A stretch of DNA of 64,000 nucleotides, from positions 1 to 64,000 of the forward strand of contig NZ_JAIWKS010000011.1 in assembly GCF_021271205.1 (NCBI RefSeq), given 5' to 3'. Under the pieces are notes generated by a model. The model did no database searches. It had not been told where the DNA came from and worked only from the letters and a program-made list of their open reading frames with translations. This stretch comes from Pseudomonas uvaldensis. Its GTDB lineage: Bacteria > Pseudomonadota > Gammaproteobacteria > Pseudomonadales > Pseudomonadaceae. Shown one piece after another: positions 26,854-36,100 of the stretch. Positions within the stretch are counted from its first letter, which is position 1. Every line of letters starts with the position of its first letter. Made by a program: the position numbers and the translations under genes.

Positions 26854-28224
26854 TCATTCCTCTTTAAAAGCCGCCAGCAAGCGTTCGCGCAACGGTTTCA
26901 TCAAGTAGTTCATCAGCGTGCGTTCCCCCGTCACCACCGTGACATCGGCCAGCATGCCGGGACGCACCAGCAACCCGGCGGACTGCAGCGCGGCAACGGT
27001 ATCGGCGCCGATTTCCACCTTGGCCGAGAAATACGGCTGGTGCGTCTGCTCATCGATCAACTGATCCGCCGACACCGTACTCACCGTGCCCGTCACCGTT
27101 GGCGTATCGACACGTTGCAAGGCGGTGAAATGCACATGCACCGGCAGCCCCGGTCGCAACTTGTTGGCCATCAGCGGCTCGAAACGCGCCGTGATCGCCA
27201 TGGGCGCATCCAGAGGCACCACTTGCATCAAGGTCTGGCCGGCCTGGACAACGCCGCCGACCGTGTGGATGTTCACGTCCATCACTTGCCCGGCCGCCGG
27301 CGCACGGATGGCACCGTTGTCGACTTCGAACTGCAAGGCGCGGATCTGCTCGGCATACCCCGCCGCCTCGGCGGACACCTCGCTGAGCTGGGTTTCGGCG
27401 TCACGCCGGAACTCCTGTTGTGCCTGCAACGCCTTGAGCCGGCTCTCGTTGATCGCCTGCCGGGTCCTGCCGATATCGCCGACCCCGGAGGCAATCTGGC
27501 CAGCCAGTTGCGCGGCATTGCGTTCAGCCTCGAAGAGTTTGTTGCGCGGTACATAACCCTCACGCGCCAGGTCCCGCAGTCCCTCCAGTTCCTGTTGCTG
27601 GAAGCGCATCTGCGCGTCGTAGTTGCGCTTGACGCCTTCGTAGCCGAGCAACTGCTGCTGCAACGCCGCCACTTCATGCTCGATGATCTGCAAACGGCTG
27701 CCCAACTCAGCGCGGCGAGTCAGGAACAGTTGGCTCTGCAACGCCATGGCCGCCTTGACCCGCGGCTCGTCAGCGCGTTCGAGCAATTGCGCGGGCCACT
27801 GGATCTCGGCAGCGCCCAGGCGCTCGGCGATCAGTCGTGCCTCGATGCTACGGTCGTTGAGCAGTTTGCCCAGGGTCACGTCCAGCTGCGACTGCGCCTG
27901 CACGGTGTTGAGCTGCACCAGTAATTGCCCCTGGCTGACGCGGTCGCCATCGCTCACCAACAGTTTCTCCACCACGCCGCCCACCAACGACTGCACCGCC
28001 TTGCGCTCGCCGGCCACCACCACGGTGCCGCTGCCGACGACGCCCTGGTCCAGCGGTGCCAGGCAGGCCCAAAGCAACGCACCGCCCAAAGCCAGGACCA
28101 GGAAGCCCACGCCATAACGGGCAGCCCCGCTCGCATCGGTGCTGGCGCCCGGCAGTGCCGCGACGTTGCGCACGCTCAGCCCCTGCTCGCTGAACGCTTG
28201 TGTATTCGGAGTCAAGTCACGCAT
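26854..28224 (-). CDS. HlyD-family membrane fusion protein, type I secretion
   Basis: 456 residues with one N-terminal transmembrane segment (GVGFLVLALGGALLWACLAP), a long coiled-coil rich middle and a C-terminal beta-barrel region with LRPGLPVHVHFTAL, the PrtE/AprE type. The start overlaps the stop of the ABC gene by eight bases and its own stop touches the TolC gene, so the three are a tight operon. It links the inner-membrane ABC transporter to the outer-membrane channel. RTX substrate preference is inferred from the neighbouring epimerase. Confidence 0.9.
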   Translation of the reverse strand: MRDLTPNTQAFSEQGLSVRNVAALPGASTDASGAARYGVGFLVLALGGALLWACLAPLDQGVVGSGTVVVAGERKAVQSLVGGVVEKLLVSDGDRVSQGQLLVQLNTVQAQSQLDVTLGKLLNDRSIEARLIAERLGAAEIQWPAQLLERADEPRVKAAMALQSQLFLTRRAELGSRLQIIEHEVAALQQQLLGYEGVKRNYDAQMRFQQQELEGLRDLAREGYVPRNKLFEAERNAAQLAGQIASGVGDIGRTRQAINESRLKALQAQQEFRRDAETQLSEVSAEAAGYAEQIRALQFEVDNGAIRAPAAGQVMDVNIHTVGGVVQAGQTLMQVVPLDAPMAITARFEPLMANKLRPGLPVHVHFTALQRVDTPTVTGTVSTVSADQLIDEQTHQPYFSAKVEIGADTVAALQSAGLLVRPGMLADVTVVTGERTLMNYLMKPLRERLLAAFKEE

Positions 28225-29938
28225 CTTCGCCCGCTTCCCTCACTGCTGTCGGCCGCGGCCCAGGCATCAGCGCCTTGAGCACCCGGTCCCGGGGACCGAA
28301 CGCCTGTTGCATGCCGTCCTTGAGCACCAGGATGTGATCGACCACCGCCAGCACGGTCGGTCGATGGGTAATCAGCACCACGGTGCTGCCAGCGGCTTTC
28401 AGCGCATTGATGGCCTGCACCAGCGCCAGTTCGCCGGCTTCGTCGAGGTTGGAGTTGGGCTCGTCGAGCACGATCAGCGACGGGTGCCCATAAAGCGCGC
28501 GGGCCAGGCCGAGACGTTGTTTCTGCCCACCGGACAAACCAAGCCCGCCGGGACCCAGCGGCGTGTCATAACCCAGGGGAAACCTCAGGATCATTTCGTG
28601 GATACCGGCGTGACGGCTGGCGGCAATGATCTTGTCGGCGTCCTGCTCGCCGAAGCGGGCAATGTTGTCGGCCACGCTGCCATCGAACAGTTCGATGTCT
28701 TGAGGCAGGTAGCCCAGGTGCGGGCCGAGGGCATCGTGGGACCATTGGCTGATCTCGGCGTTGTCCAGGCGCACCGATCCCCCCAGGGGCGGCCATACGC
28801 CGACCAGCGCCCTGGCCAGGGTCGACTTGCCGCTGGCGCTGGGACCGACGACCGCCAGCACTTCACCCTTGTTCAGGCTGAAGTTGATCCCTCGCAATAT
28901 CGGCTGTGTCGAACCGGGCGGGCCGACATACAGCTGCTCCAGGCGCACCGCGCCGGTGGGCGGCGGCAACGGCATGCGCAGGCGTTCGCGGGGATGCTGG
29001 GCCAGCAACTGGCTCAGACGCTGATAGCTCTGGCGGCCGGCATTGAATTGCTTCCACGAACCGATGGCGATTTCCACCGGCGCCAGGGCTCGTCCCAGCA
29101 GCAGCGACATGGCGATCATCATGCCCGCCGAAAGCTGGCCTTCGAGCACCAGCAACGCCCCCAGGCCCAGGGCCAGGGACTGCCCGGAGATACGTACGAA
29201 ACGGGTTGTCGAGGTGATACGGGCACTGCGGTCGCTGGCATGGGCCTGGGCGGCAATGATGCGCTGCTGCAACAGGCTCCAGCGTTGGCGCAATGACCCG
29301 AGCATACCCAGGGCCTGGATGACCTCGGCATTGTGCAGCGTGCTGTTGACGTAAGCGGCCGACTGCACGCCCAGCCGGTTGGCTTCACCCAGGCGCCCCC
29401 GAGTCGCCAACTCACCCCACAACGCCAGACCGATGAGCACCAGCGCGAGCACCAGCGTCAACACACCGAACCAGGGATGGAAGATGAACGCCACCAACAG
29501 GAAAATCGGCAGCCACGGCGCATCGAGCAAGGCGATCAGGCCCTGGCCGGTAATCAATTGCCGCAGCGTGGCCAGATCCGTGAGCACCTGGGCCGGGTTG
29601 GCGTTGTGTTCGCGCAGGCTGCGGGCGAACGCGGCGTCGAAAATCCGCTCGCCCAAGGCCTCGTCCAACCCAGCGCTCATGCGGATCATCACCTCGCCGC
29701 GCACCCACTCGATCAGGGCACTGAACATGAACAGCCCCAGGGCGATCAGAGTCAGCATGAACAAGGTGGTTTCGTTGCGACTGGTCAGGACACGGTCATA
29801 GACCTGCATCATGTAGAGCGATGGCACCAGCACCAGCAGATTGATCACACCGCTGAACAGCGCCAGCGCCCAGAACACCTTGCGATAGCTCAACAAGGCG
29901 GCATCGATGTCATGACGCGGATCGAGTAGCAAAGCCAT
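28217..29938 (-). CDS. Type I secretion ABC transporter (PrtD/AprD type)
   Basis: 573 residues from MALLLDPRHD at 29938; a longer frame to 30016 has no better ribosome site. About five or six transmembrane helices fill the N-terminal half (VFWALALFSGVINLLVLVPSLYM shown in part). The nucleotide-binding half has Walker A GPSASGKST, signature LSGGQKQRLGLARAL and Walker B LIVLDEPNSNLD. No C39 peptidase-like leader domain is present, consistent with RTX enzyme exporters of the PrtD class. It is the first gene of the exporter operon; ATP hydrolysis drives one-step secretion. Confidence 0.9.
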   Translation of the reverse strand: MALLLDPRHDIDAALLSYRKVFWALALFSGVINLLVLVPSLYMMQVYDRVLTSRNETTLFMLTLIALGLFMFSALIEWVRGEVMIRMSAGLDEALGERIFDAAFARSLREHNANPAQVLTDLATLRQLITGQGLIALLDAPWLPIFLLVAFIFHPWFGVLTLVLALVLIGLALWGELATRGRLGEANRLGVQSAAYVNSTLHNAEVIQALGMLGSLRQRWSLLQQRIIAAQAHASDRSARITSTTRFVRISGQSLALGLGALLVLEGQLSAGMMIAMSLLLGRALAPVEIAIGSWKQFNAGRQSYQRLSQLLAQHPRERLRMPLPPPTGAVRLEQLYVGPPGSTQPILRGINFSLNKGEVLAVVGPSASGKSTLARALVGVWPPLGGSVRLDNAEISQWSHDALGPHLGYLPQDIELFDGSVADNIARFGEQDADKIIAASRHAGIHEMILRFPLGYDTPLGPGGLGLSGGQKQRLGLARALYGHPSLIVLDEPNSNLDEAGELALVQAINALKAAGSTVVLITHRPTVLAVVDHILVLKDGMQQAFGPRDRVLKALMPGPRPTAVREAGEDA

Positions 29939-30110
29939 AGAGTGGCAACCCGCCAAAGGAATAGTCGGTCCAGGACGCAATCCATCGCGAGTTATTTGCC
30001 CGAAGGCGAGCACCACAGGCGCCCATTACTGACAACGCCGCCGCGAGTTAGTGCCGGTTCGACAGGTGGGGTTTCGAGGCGGGTGACAGGCGGATGTCAG
30101 ACACCGGAGA

Positions 30111-30134
30111 AGCTGTTTCAGACTTGAAACAGCT
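30111..30134. promoter_or_regulatory. Perfect 10-bp dyad in the gap upstream of the exporter operon
   Basis: Arms AGCTGTTTCA (30111-30120) and TGAAACAGCT (30125-30134) surround GACT. It lies about 175 bases before the ABC start and about 50 bases after the permease stop. No T-tract follows, so an operator or enhancer is as likely as a terminator. The rest of the 246-base gap shows nothing clear. Confidence 0.4.
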
Positions 30135-30147
30135 GGAAGGATCGAGA

Positions 30148-30169
30148 CCCTGTCAGCACCTCGACAGGG
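30148..30169 (-). terminator. Possible terminator of gabP
   Basis: Arms CCCTGTC (30148-30154) and GACAGGG (30163-30169) form a 7-bp stem just past the permease stop on the minus strand. No strong T-run is present, so this is tentative. Confidence 0.35.
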
Positions 30170-30184
30170 CTCCTTGCAGCATGA

Positions 30185-31588
30185 CTACGACCCCAGGGTA
30201 ACCGCTCCCTTCACTGGGGAGTGCTGACGCGACGTCACCAGCCCGATGAAGGAAATGATCAGCGCCAGACCCAGGGTGGAACTCACTTCGCTACGGTGCT
30301 CGGGCGTGATCATCATGACCGCCAGAGCCGCCGAGATGAACGCGATCACCACCCAGGTCAACCAGGGAAACAGCCACATGCGAAAGGTCAGCTCAACGTT
30401 CTGGCGACGCAGCATCCGGCGCATGCGCAGTTGCGAGATAGCGATCACCAGATACACCAGCAAGGCGATGGCGCCGGAACTGGCGAGCAGAAACTGGAAC
30501 AGCCCGGCGGGCATGAAATAGCTGAACAAGGTGATACCCGCCCCCAGCACAGTACTGGCGATCACGGCAGCCCTTGGCACGCCCGCCGACGATGTCACTT
30601 TCAACGATTTTGGTGCATCGCCACGTCGTGCGAGGGAATACAACATGCGCGAAGCAATGTAGATCGAGGAGTTCATGCAACTGGCCACTGCAATCAACAC
30701 CACCGCATCCACCATGAACTTGGCGTGGGGAATGTTCATCAATTCCAGCGCACGCTGGTAGGAACCCACTGAAGCCAGGAGCGGATCGTTCCAGGGCACC
30801 ACGGAAATGACCACGAAGATCGACAGCAGGTAGAACACGCCGATGCGCCAGATCACCGAGCGCGTTGCCTTGGCGATATTCTGGGCGGGGTTATCGGATT
30901 CCGCCGCCGCGATAGTCACGGCTTCTGTCCCGATGAAGCTGAACATGATGGTGATGAAGGCACCGACTACCGCCGACAAGCCATTGGGTGCGAAACCGCC
31001 ATGCTCTTGCATCAGGCGACTCAGACCGCTGGCTTCCCGCTCGGGAATCCAGCCCATCAGGACCGCGAACCCCAGGGAAATGAAACCGATGATCGCCACG
31101 ACCTTGGCCATGGCGAACCAGAATTCGAACTCACCGTACTTGGACACGCTGAACAGGTTGGTCACGGCCAGGGCAACAATCGATACCGAGGCGAAGAACC
31201 AGGCGTCGATGGAGGGAAACCATTGATTCAATACATGCCCGGCGGCCAGCGCCTCGATGGGTATCACCAGCACCCAGAACCACCAGTAGAGCCACCCGAT
31301 GGTAAAGCCCGCCCAACGTCCGATGGCCTGGTCGGCGTAGGTGGAGAAAGAGCCGGTGTCCGGGCGGGCCACCGCCATTTCCCCGAGCATCCGCATCACC
31401 AGCACCACCAGCAGGCCGGAAAACAGATAGGCCAGCAGCACCGCCGGCCCCGCCGCCGCAATGGCATGCCCCGAGCCGACGAACAGACCGGCGCCGATAA
31501 TCCCGGCGATGGACAACATGGTGACGTGTCGAGGCTTGAAGCCCTGTGCCAGATGGCCGTTCGAATCCTTGAAACTGGGGCTGGTCAT
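30185..31588 (-). CDS. gabP: GABA permease (APC superfamily)
   Basis: 467 residues from MTSPSFKDSN at 31588, close to E. coli GabP (466). Landmarks shared with GabP include SRHVTMLSIAG-like FKPRHVTMLSIAGIIGAGLF, RPDTGSFSTYAD, IGWLYWWFWVLVIP and IYIASRMLYSLARRGDAP. About twelve transmembrane helices are expected; proton-coupled uptake of 4-aminobutyrate or a related amino acid into the cytoplasm. It stands alone; no gabT or gabD is adjacent. The longer frame to 31744 is not supported by composition or a ribosome site. The 217-base upstream gap holds a REP unit. Confidence 0.85.
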   Translation of the reverse strand: MTSPSFKDSNGHLAQGFKPRHVTMLSIAGIIGAGLFVGSGHAIAAAGPAVLLAYLFSGLLVVLVMRMLGEMAVARPDTGSFSTYADQAIGRWAGFTIGWLYWWFWVLVIPIEALAAGHVLNQWFPSIDAWFFASVSIVALAVTNLFSVSKYGEFEFWFAMAKVVAIIGFISLGFAVLMGWIPEREASGLSRLMQEHGGFAPNGLSAVVGAFITIMFSFIGTEAVTIAAAESDNPAQNIAKATRSVIWRIGVFYLLSIFVVISVVPWNDPLLASVGSYQRALELMNIPHAKFMVDAVVLIAVASCMNSSIYIASRMLYSLARRGDAPKSLKVTSSAGVPRAAVIASTVLGAGITLFSYFMPAGLFQFLLASSGAIALLVYLVIAISQLRMRRMLRRQNVELTFRMWLFPWLTWVVIAFISAALAVMMITPEHRSEVSSTLGLALIISFIGLVTSRQHSPVKGAVTLGS

Positions 31589-31762
31589 TTTCTTATTCTC
31601 TTTTGTGATTGCTTGAAACGTACCGAGGCACCGACGCAGGGACGAAACCGTCCGCCACGTTACCCGCCTGACCGGTCGGTCGTGCTGCCTGTATGCGCTC
31701 TTTTTTTGCCTGATCTCGCCATTTCCGGCGTAGCATTTGGCCATGTGTGGGGCTGCCTCACC

Positions 31763-31788
31763 GCCATCGCGAGCAGGCGTGCTCCAAC
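31763..31788. repeat. Single REP unit
   Basis: GCCATCGCGAGCAGGCGTGC and flanks match the inverted REP core seen elsewhere in the window. It lies between gabP and the FixJ-like regulator. Confidence 0.65.
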
Positions 31789-31805
31789 AGGTTATGTGAA
31801 AACGT

Positions 31806-32459
31806 TCAAGGCTTTAGTCGTGTCGCGCCCAAGGACTCGGCCATTCGCACCAGGTCCGCAAAAGACTTGGCATGCATTTTCTTCATTGCATGGGCTCGAT
31901 GGATCTTCACGGTGATTTCGCTCAGGTTCATCTGCCCGGCAATCTGCTTGTTCATCAGGCCCTGGGCGGCGAACGCCATCACCTCTTTTTCGCGAGCGGT
32001 CAGTGTCTGGTAATGGGCGTGCAGGTCCGCCAATTGCTGCTCGGTTTCCCGACGCTTGATATCGGCCTGGAGCGCGGCGCTCACCGCGTCCAACAGATCC
32101 TGTTCGCGGAACGGCTTGGCCAGGAAGTCCACGGCGCCAGCCTTCATCGCCTTGACGGACATTTCGATGTCACCGTGGCCGGTGATAAAAATAATGGGGA
32201 TATTGGCGTCCGAGGCGGCCAATTGGTTCTGGAAATCCAGACCGCTGCTGCCTTGCAGCCGCACATCGAGAATCAGGCAACTGGCGCAGTCAGCCTTCGG
32301 TTGCCGGAGAAATTCCGCCGTGGAAGCAAACGTCTCGACGTGGTTCCCGACAGAGCGCAAGAGGTTACTCAGTGCATCGCGAATGGAGGCATCGTCATCC
32401 ACCACGAACACAATGGAACCTTTGTTGCCCCGTTCATGGGATGAGACATTGCCGCTCAT
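31806..32459 (-). CDS. FixJ/NarL-type response regulator
   Basis: 217 residues from the ATG at 32459, preceded by AGAGGA six bases upstream. The receiver domain (VVDDDASIRDAL, phospho-acceptor in LILDVRLQGSSG, Lys in FLAKPFRE) is followed by a LuxR-type DNA-binding domain (LTAREKEVMAFAAQGLMNKQ, EITVKIHRAHAMKKM). It is co-directional with an LRAT-fold protein gene and a giant hybrid kinase gene upstream, which makes that kinase the first candidate phosphodonor. Target genes are unknown. Confidence 0.88.
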   Translation of the reverse strand: MSGNVSSHERGNKGSIVFVVDDDASIRDALSNLLRSVGNHVETFASTAEFLRQPKADCASCLILDVRLQGSSGLDFQNQLAASDANIPIIFITGHGDIEMSVKAMKAGAVDFLAKPFREQDLLDAVSAALQADIKRRETEQQLADLHAHYQTLTAREKEVMAFAAQGLMNKQIAGQMNLSEITVKIHRAHAMKKMHAKSFADLVRMAESLGATRLKP

Positions 32460-32530
32460 GCGCGATCCTCTTGGGATGGACAGGGAAAAAAGTGTAGCAC
32501 AGGGGCCCGCCCGGAAAGCTTCATCCAAGA

Positions 32531-32989
32531 CTACGCAATGAAGTAGGGCCGCAACGCCGCAATCAACGCCAACAATTCACCGGGACGATGGAACCAGGCG
32601 TTGACTTGCGCACTGTAGCTTCTGCCACTGACGCACCAACTGCAGAAGTGCTCGCAGTTATTGGAAAACACGTGATAACGGTTTTCACCCAGCCTCGAGC
32701 GCGCCCGACGTGCCACCTCTTCGTTGGAATAGTTGCAGGGTTCCTGAAGGATCCAGACCGGCTTGCCGCTGGCGAACTGCTCAAGGTCGATCACCTCGAT
32801 CGGGCCCGACCTGAACGTACTGCTGAATCCCGAGTAATGGGCAACCTGTGCACCGCCCAGGTAGATCCCGTGGTGCAGGTAGAACCGTCGCGGGCTGACC
32901 AGGTGAGCGCCAATCGGCACCTGGTCTGCGGGCTGTTCTGGATTGACCGGTTTGAGTGAAACATCAGCCATGGAGGTCAAGTAATTCAT
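32531..32989 (-). CDS. LRAT-fold (NlpC/P60-like) acyltransferase or hydrolase
   Basis: 152 residues from the ATG at 32989 (GGAG eight or nine bases upstream). The LRAT/HRASLS signature is present: His39 in HHGIYLGG, His51 exactly 12 residues later, and Cys112 in NNCEHF. The spacing equals that of human HRASLS enzymes (His-x11-His, Cys in NCEHF). No signal peptide is seen. A C-terminal hydrophobic stretch (ELLALIAALRPYFIA) could be a weak membrane anchor. Family members transfer acyl groups or cleave phospholipids and thioesters; the substrate here is unknown. It sits between two signalling genes, and the 146-base upstream gap is AT-rich and probably holds its promoter. Confidence 0.78.
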   Translation of the reverse strand: MNYLTSMADVSLKPVNPEQPADQVPIGAHLVSPRRFYLHHGIYLGGAQVAHYSGFSSTFRSGPIEVIDLEQFASGKPVWILQEPCNYSNEEVARRARSRLGENRYHVFSNNCEHFCSWCVSGRSYSAQVNAWFHRPGELLALIAALRPYFIA

Positions 32990-33135
32990 GACAGGTACTC
33001 CGCAGTGCTTGCTGCGGAATATATCGCCGGGTTCACCGCACTTCATTTGTACCTGCGCCTGTTTCGCATGATCGATTGATATGCGATTTTTAAACTTAAG
33101 TATTAAGCAGGCATCCGGTACCTGTGGGAGCACAT

Positions 33136-36100
33136 TCACCGTTGTGCGATAGGCAGCGTGAAGCGAACCGTGGCGCCGCGAGGTTGATTGGCGCCAGCAC
33201 TCAGGCAGCCGCCGTGGGCCTCGATGATCGAGCGACAGATCGACAATCCCAACCCCAGGCCCGTGGGCTTGGTGGTGTAGAACGAGGTGAACACCAAATC
33301 GGTGCTTGGCGTCGCGAACCCAGGTCCCGAATCGCTGACGCTCACCAGGATACTGCCCTCCTCGCCTGGCATCGTACAGATGACCAGGTGCCGTTCGCCC
33401 TCGCCGACGCCAGCCATGGCTTCCAACGCGTTCATGATCAGGTTGAGCAGCACCTGTTGCAGCTCGACGCGGTCGCCCTCGATGAGGGGCAAACCTTCCA
33501 TGAGTTGTATGTCGATGCGGGCGCCACTCTTGAGGATCTGGCCCCGCGTGAACTCGATCATTTCAGCGATAGCCGCATTGATATCCACCGGTCCTTTTTC
33601 CGGCGGCGCCTTGCGAATATGGCCGCGAATTCGACCCAACACGTCCGCCGCCCGGTTGGCATCGTTGATTAGCCGGTCGAGCACCTGCCGGACCTCTTCG
33701 ATTTCCGGCGGTTGGGCATTCAGCCAGCGCAACGCGGCGTTGGCATTGAGAATGGCCGCGGCAATCGGCTGGTTGACTTCATGGGCAATCGAAGCCACCA
33801 ACTGGCCCATGGTCGCCACGCGGTTGGCATGGGCCAGTTCGGTTTGCACCTCGCGATACCGCCGTTCGCTCTCGCGGATTCGCTCTTCCGCCTGCCGGCG
33901 CTCGGTCAGATCCAGTACGAAAGCGACCCCTTCCCGGCTGCCGGCCTCGAACAGGGCCAAGCCCACGATGACCGGTAGGTGACTGCCGTCTTTCCTGAAA
34001 TATTCCTTCTCATAGGGCCGGGCATGTCCGGTCAGCAGTGCCTGGGCCAGAGAGCGGTCGCTGAGTTCGCGGAACTCCGGCACCGTCAGGTCTCGCCAGC
34101 GCAGGCGGCCGCCGGCAAGGTCGGCGCGCTCGTAGCCCAACATGCGCAGGAATGCATCGTTGGCTTCGATGATGTCACCGTCGGCGCTCCAGACGAGGAT
34201 CCCGATGATGTTGGCGTCCACCAGGCGCCGAACCTTCGCTTCACGTTCGGCGACCTCGCGGTACAGCCGGGCGTTCTCCAGGGAAATGGCAGCCTGAGAC
34301 GCCACCAGTTTCAGCACGGCGATCCGAGCCGGACTGAACACATGGGCGGCAAGATTGTTTTCAAGATAAAGCGCGCCCACCAGCTTGGCCTGGTTCATCA
34401 ATGGCAGGCAGAGAATCGAACGGGCGCGCTGCTGACGGACATAGGGGTCCGTGGCGAACGCCGTTTCGGCCACGGCGTCATCAAGCACGACGCTCTCCCG
34501 GGTACGCAGGACATGGTAAAGAATCGACTCCGGCAGCCGCGCCGCGCTGATCGGCGTATCCCGCACTTGCGTTGCGTCGCCCCCCGAGCTCACCTGGGCG
34601 ACGATCCGTGGTCCGCCGGCATCCGACAGGATCAACACCCCGCGCTCGGCACCGGCCTGTTCGATCGCCGTGCCCATGATGGTGTCGATGAGTCTGTCCA
34701 GCAGGATTTCCCCCGACACGGCCTGGGACACCTTCAGTACGGTCGCCAGGTCCAGGTGCTCGACCGGCGTCGTCATGGTGGTCGTCGGACCGAGCACCGG
34801 TTCCTCGGCCCTCAAGAACGGACACTCGTTCTCCAGCTGCCGTACCTTGCCATCAGCGCCCCAACGCAGATAGCCATAACGGGCGTCCTGCATGTAGACG
34901 CGAGCGATCCTGGCAAAACCGCGCGCCGCGTAGAAACGAGAGGCGAGTTCATTGGCCAGCGCCTCGACATGAACAAAACCGCTCTGCCGGGCGCTATGCA
35001 AGGCTTCTTCATAGAGCATCTCAGCCTCGATGACCCGGCCCTCGACGCGAGCGATTTCAGCACCAACCAGAGCAGCGCGACAGGCGAAATTCTCGGGACA
35101 TTGCTGCGCCCAGGTCTTGAGCCATTGGTGCGAAGCCGCCATTGCGCTCAAGTGCTGATCATGATCGCCCACCGGCAGGCCATCGCAGCGAGCAGCCCGT
35201 GCCAGCGCTCCATAAAAGTGATATTCGGCTTCTTCGCAGAAGGCCTGGCAGACCCAGAGCAACCCCTGGGCCCGAGTCGCCGCTTCCAGGGCCGCTTCAG
35301 GCTCACCGGCCAGGAAGCGCGCCTGCAACTTGCGAACCCAGTACAAGCATTCGGCCAGGACCAGATCCGGGTTGGCGGATAAATGCGCCTCGGTGGCCGA
35401 CTCGTCAACCTCGCCGTCGTCCAGACGTCCAAAGGTGTGCGTCGTTCCCCGCAGCATACGGATCAGGGTCAATTGAGTGACGATGAAATCAGTCACCAAC
35501 CCGAAGCGCACCTTCCTGGCATACGCCAGGCCGCGCTCGGCTTCCCCTTGAACATCGAGCAGAGGCTCGCCCGCCAGCAACAGGTCGGCGGTGAGGTTAT
35601 TGCCCGCATAGGCGCCATAGGGCAGATCGCCGATCCGGTTCGCCGCCGCGAAGGAACGGCGTAACAGGTCGCGACATTGCGTCACCGGTTTCATCCAGCG
35701 CACGGCAAAACAGGAAAAACAAAGGTAGGTACTGGCCTCGAATCGTGTCAGGCCACGTTGTTCGACCAGGTCGCAACCGAGCTGGCCAAACCGGAACCCC
35801 ATTTGGTAGTCGCCGAACCGCCGGCCGGCCACCCTGAAGAAATTGGCATAGAGCACACAGGAGGCATCGCAGTTACCCCGCTCCAGGCTCAGGTTGACCG
35901 CCTTGCAGATCAGCAAGTCCGCCAGGTTCGCGTCGCTCTGCAAGGCCGGTGCGAAAAGCTTGCCCAAGGCGTTGGCGGTCATGAGGGACGTCGGGTCCTC
36001 CATCAGCGGCAGATCGATGAGGTCTTCGATGGCCCGCCCGCCGAGCAACGAGCCGATGCGCTCGTATTCCTCGCGCACTTGGGCGTCGCTCGGATGAGCC

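Noticed and set aside
31589..31744. N-terminal extension of gabP
   Set aside because: The extra 52 residues are Arg/Lys-rich and unlike GabP, and the ATG at 31588 gives the expected length.
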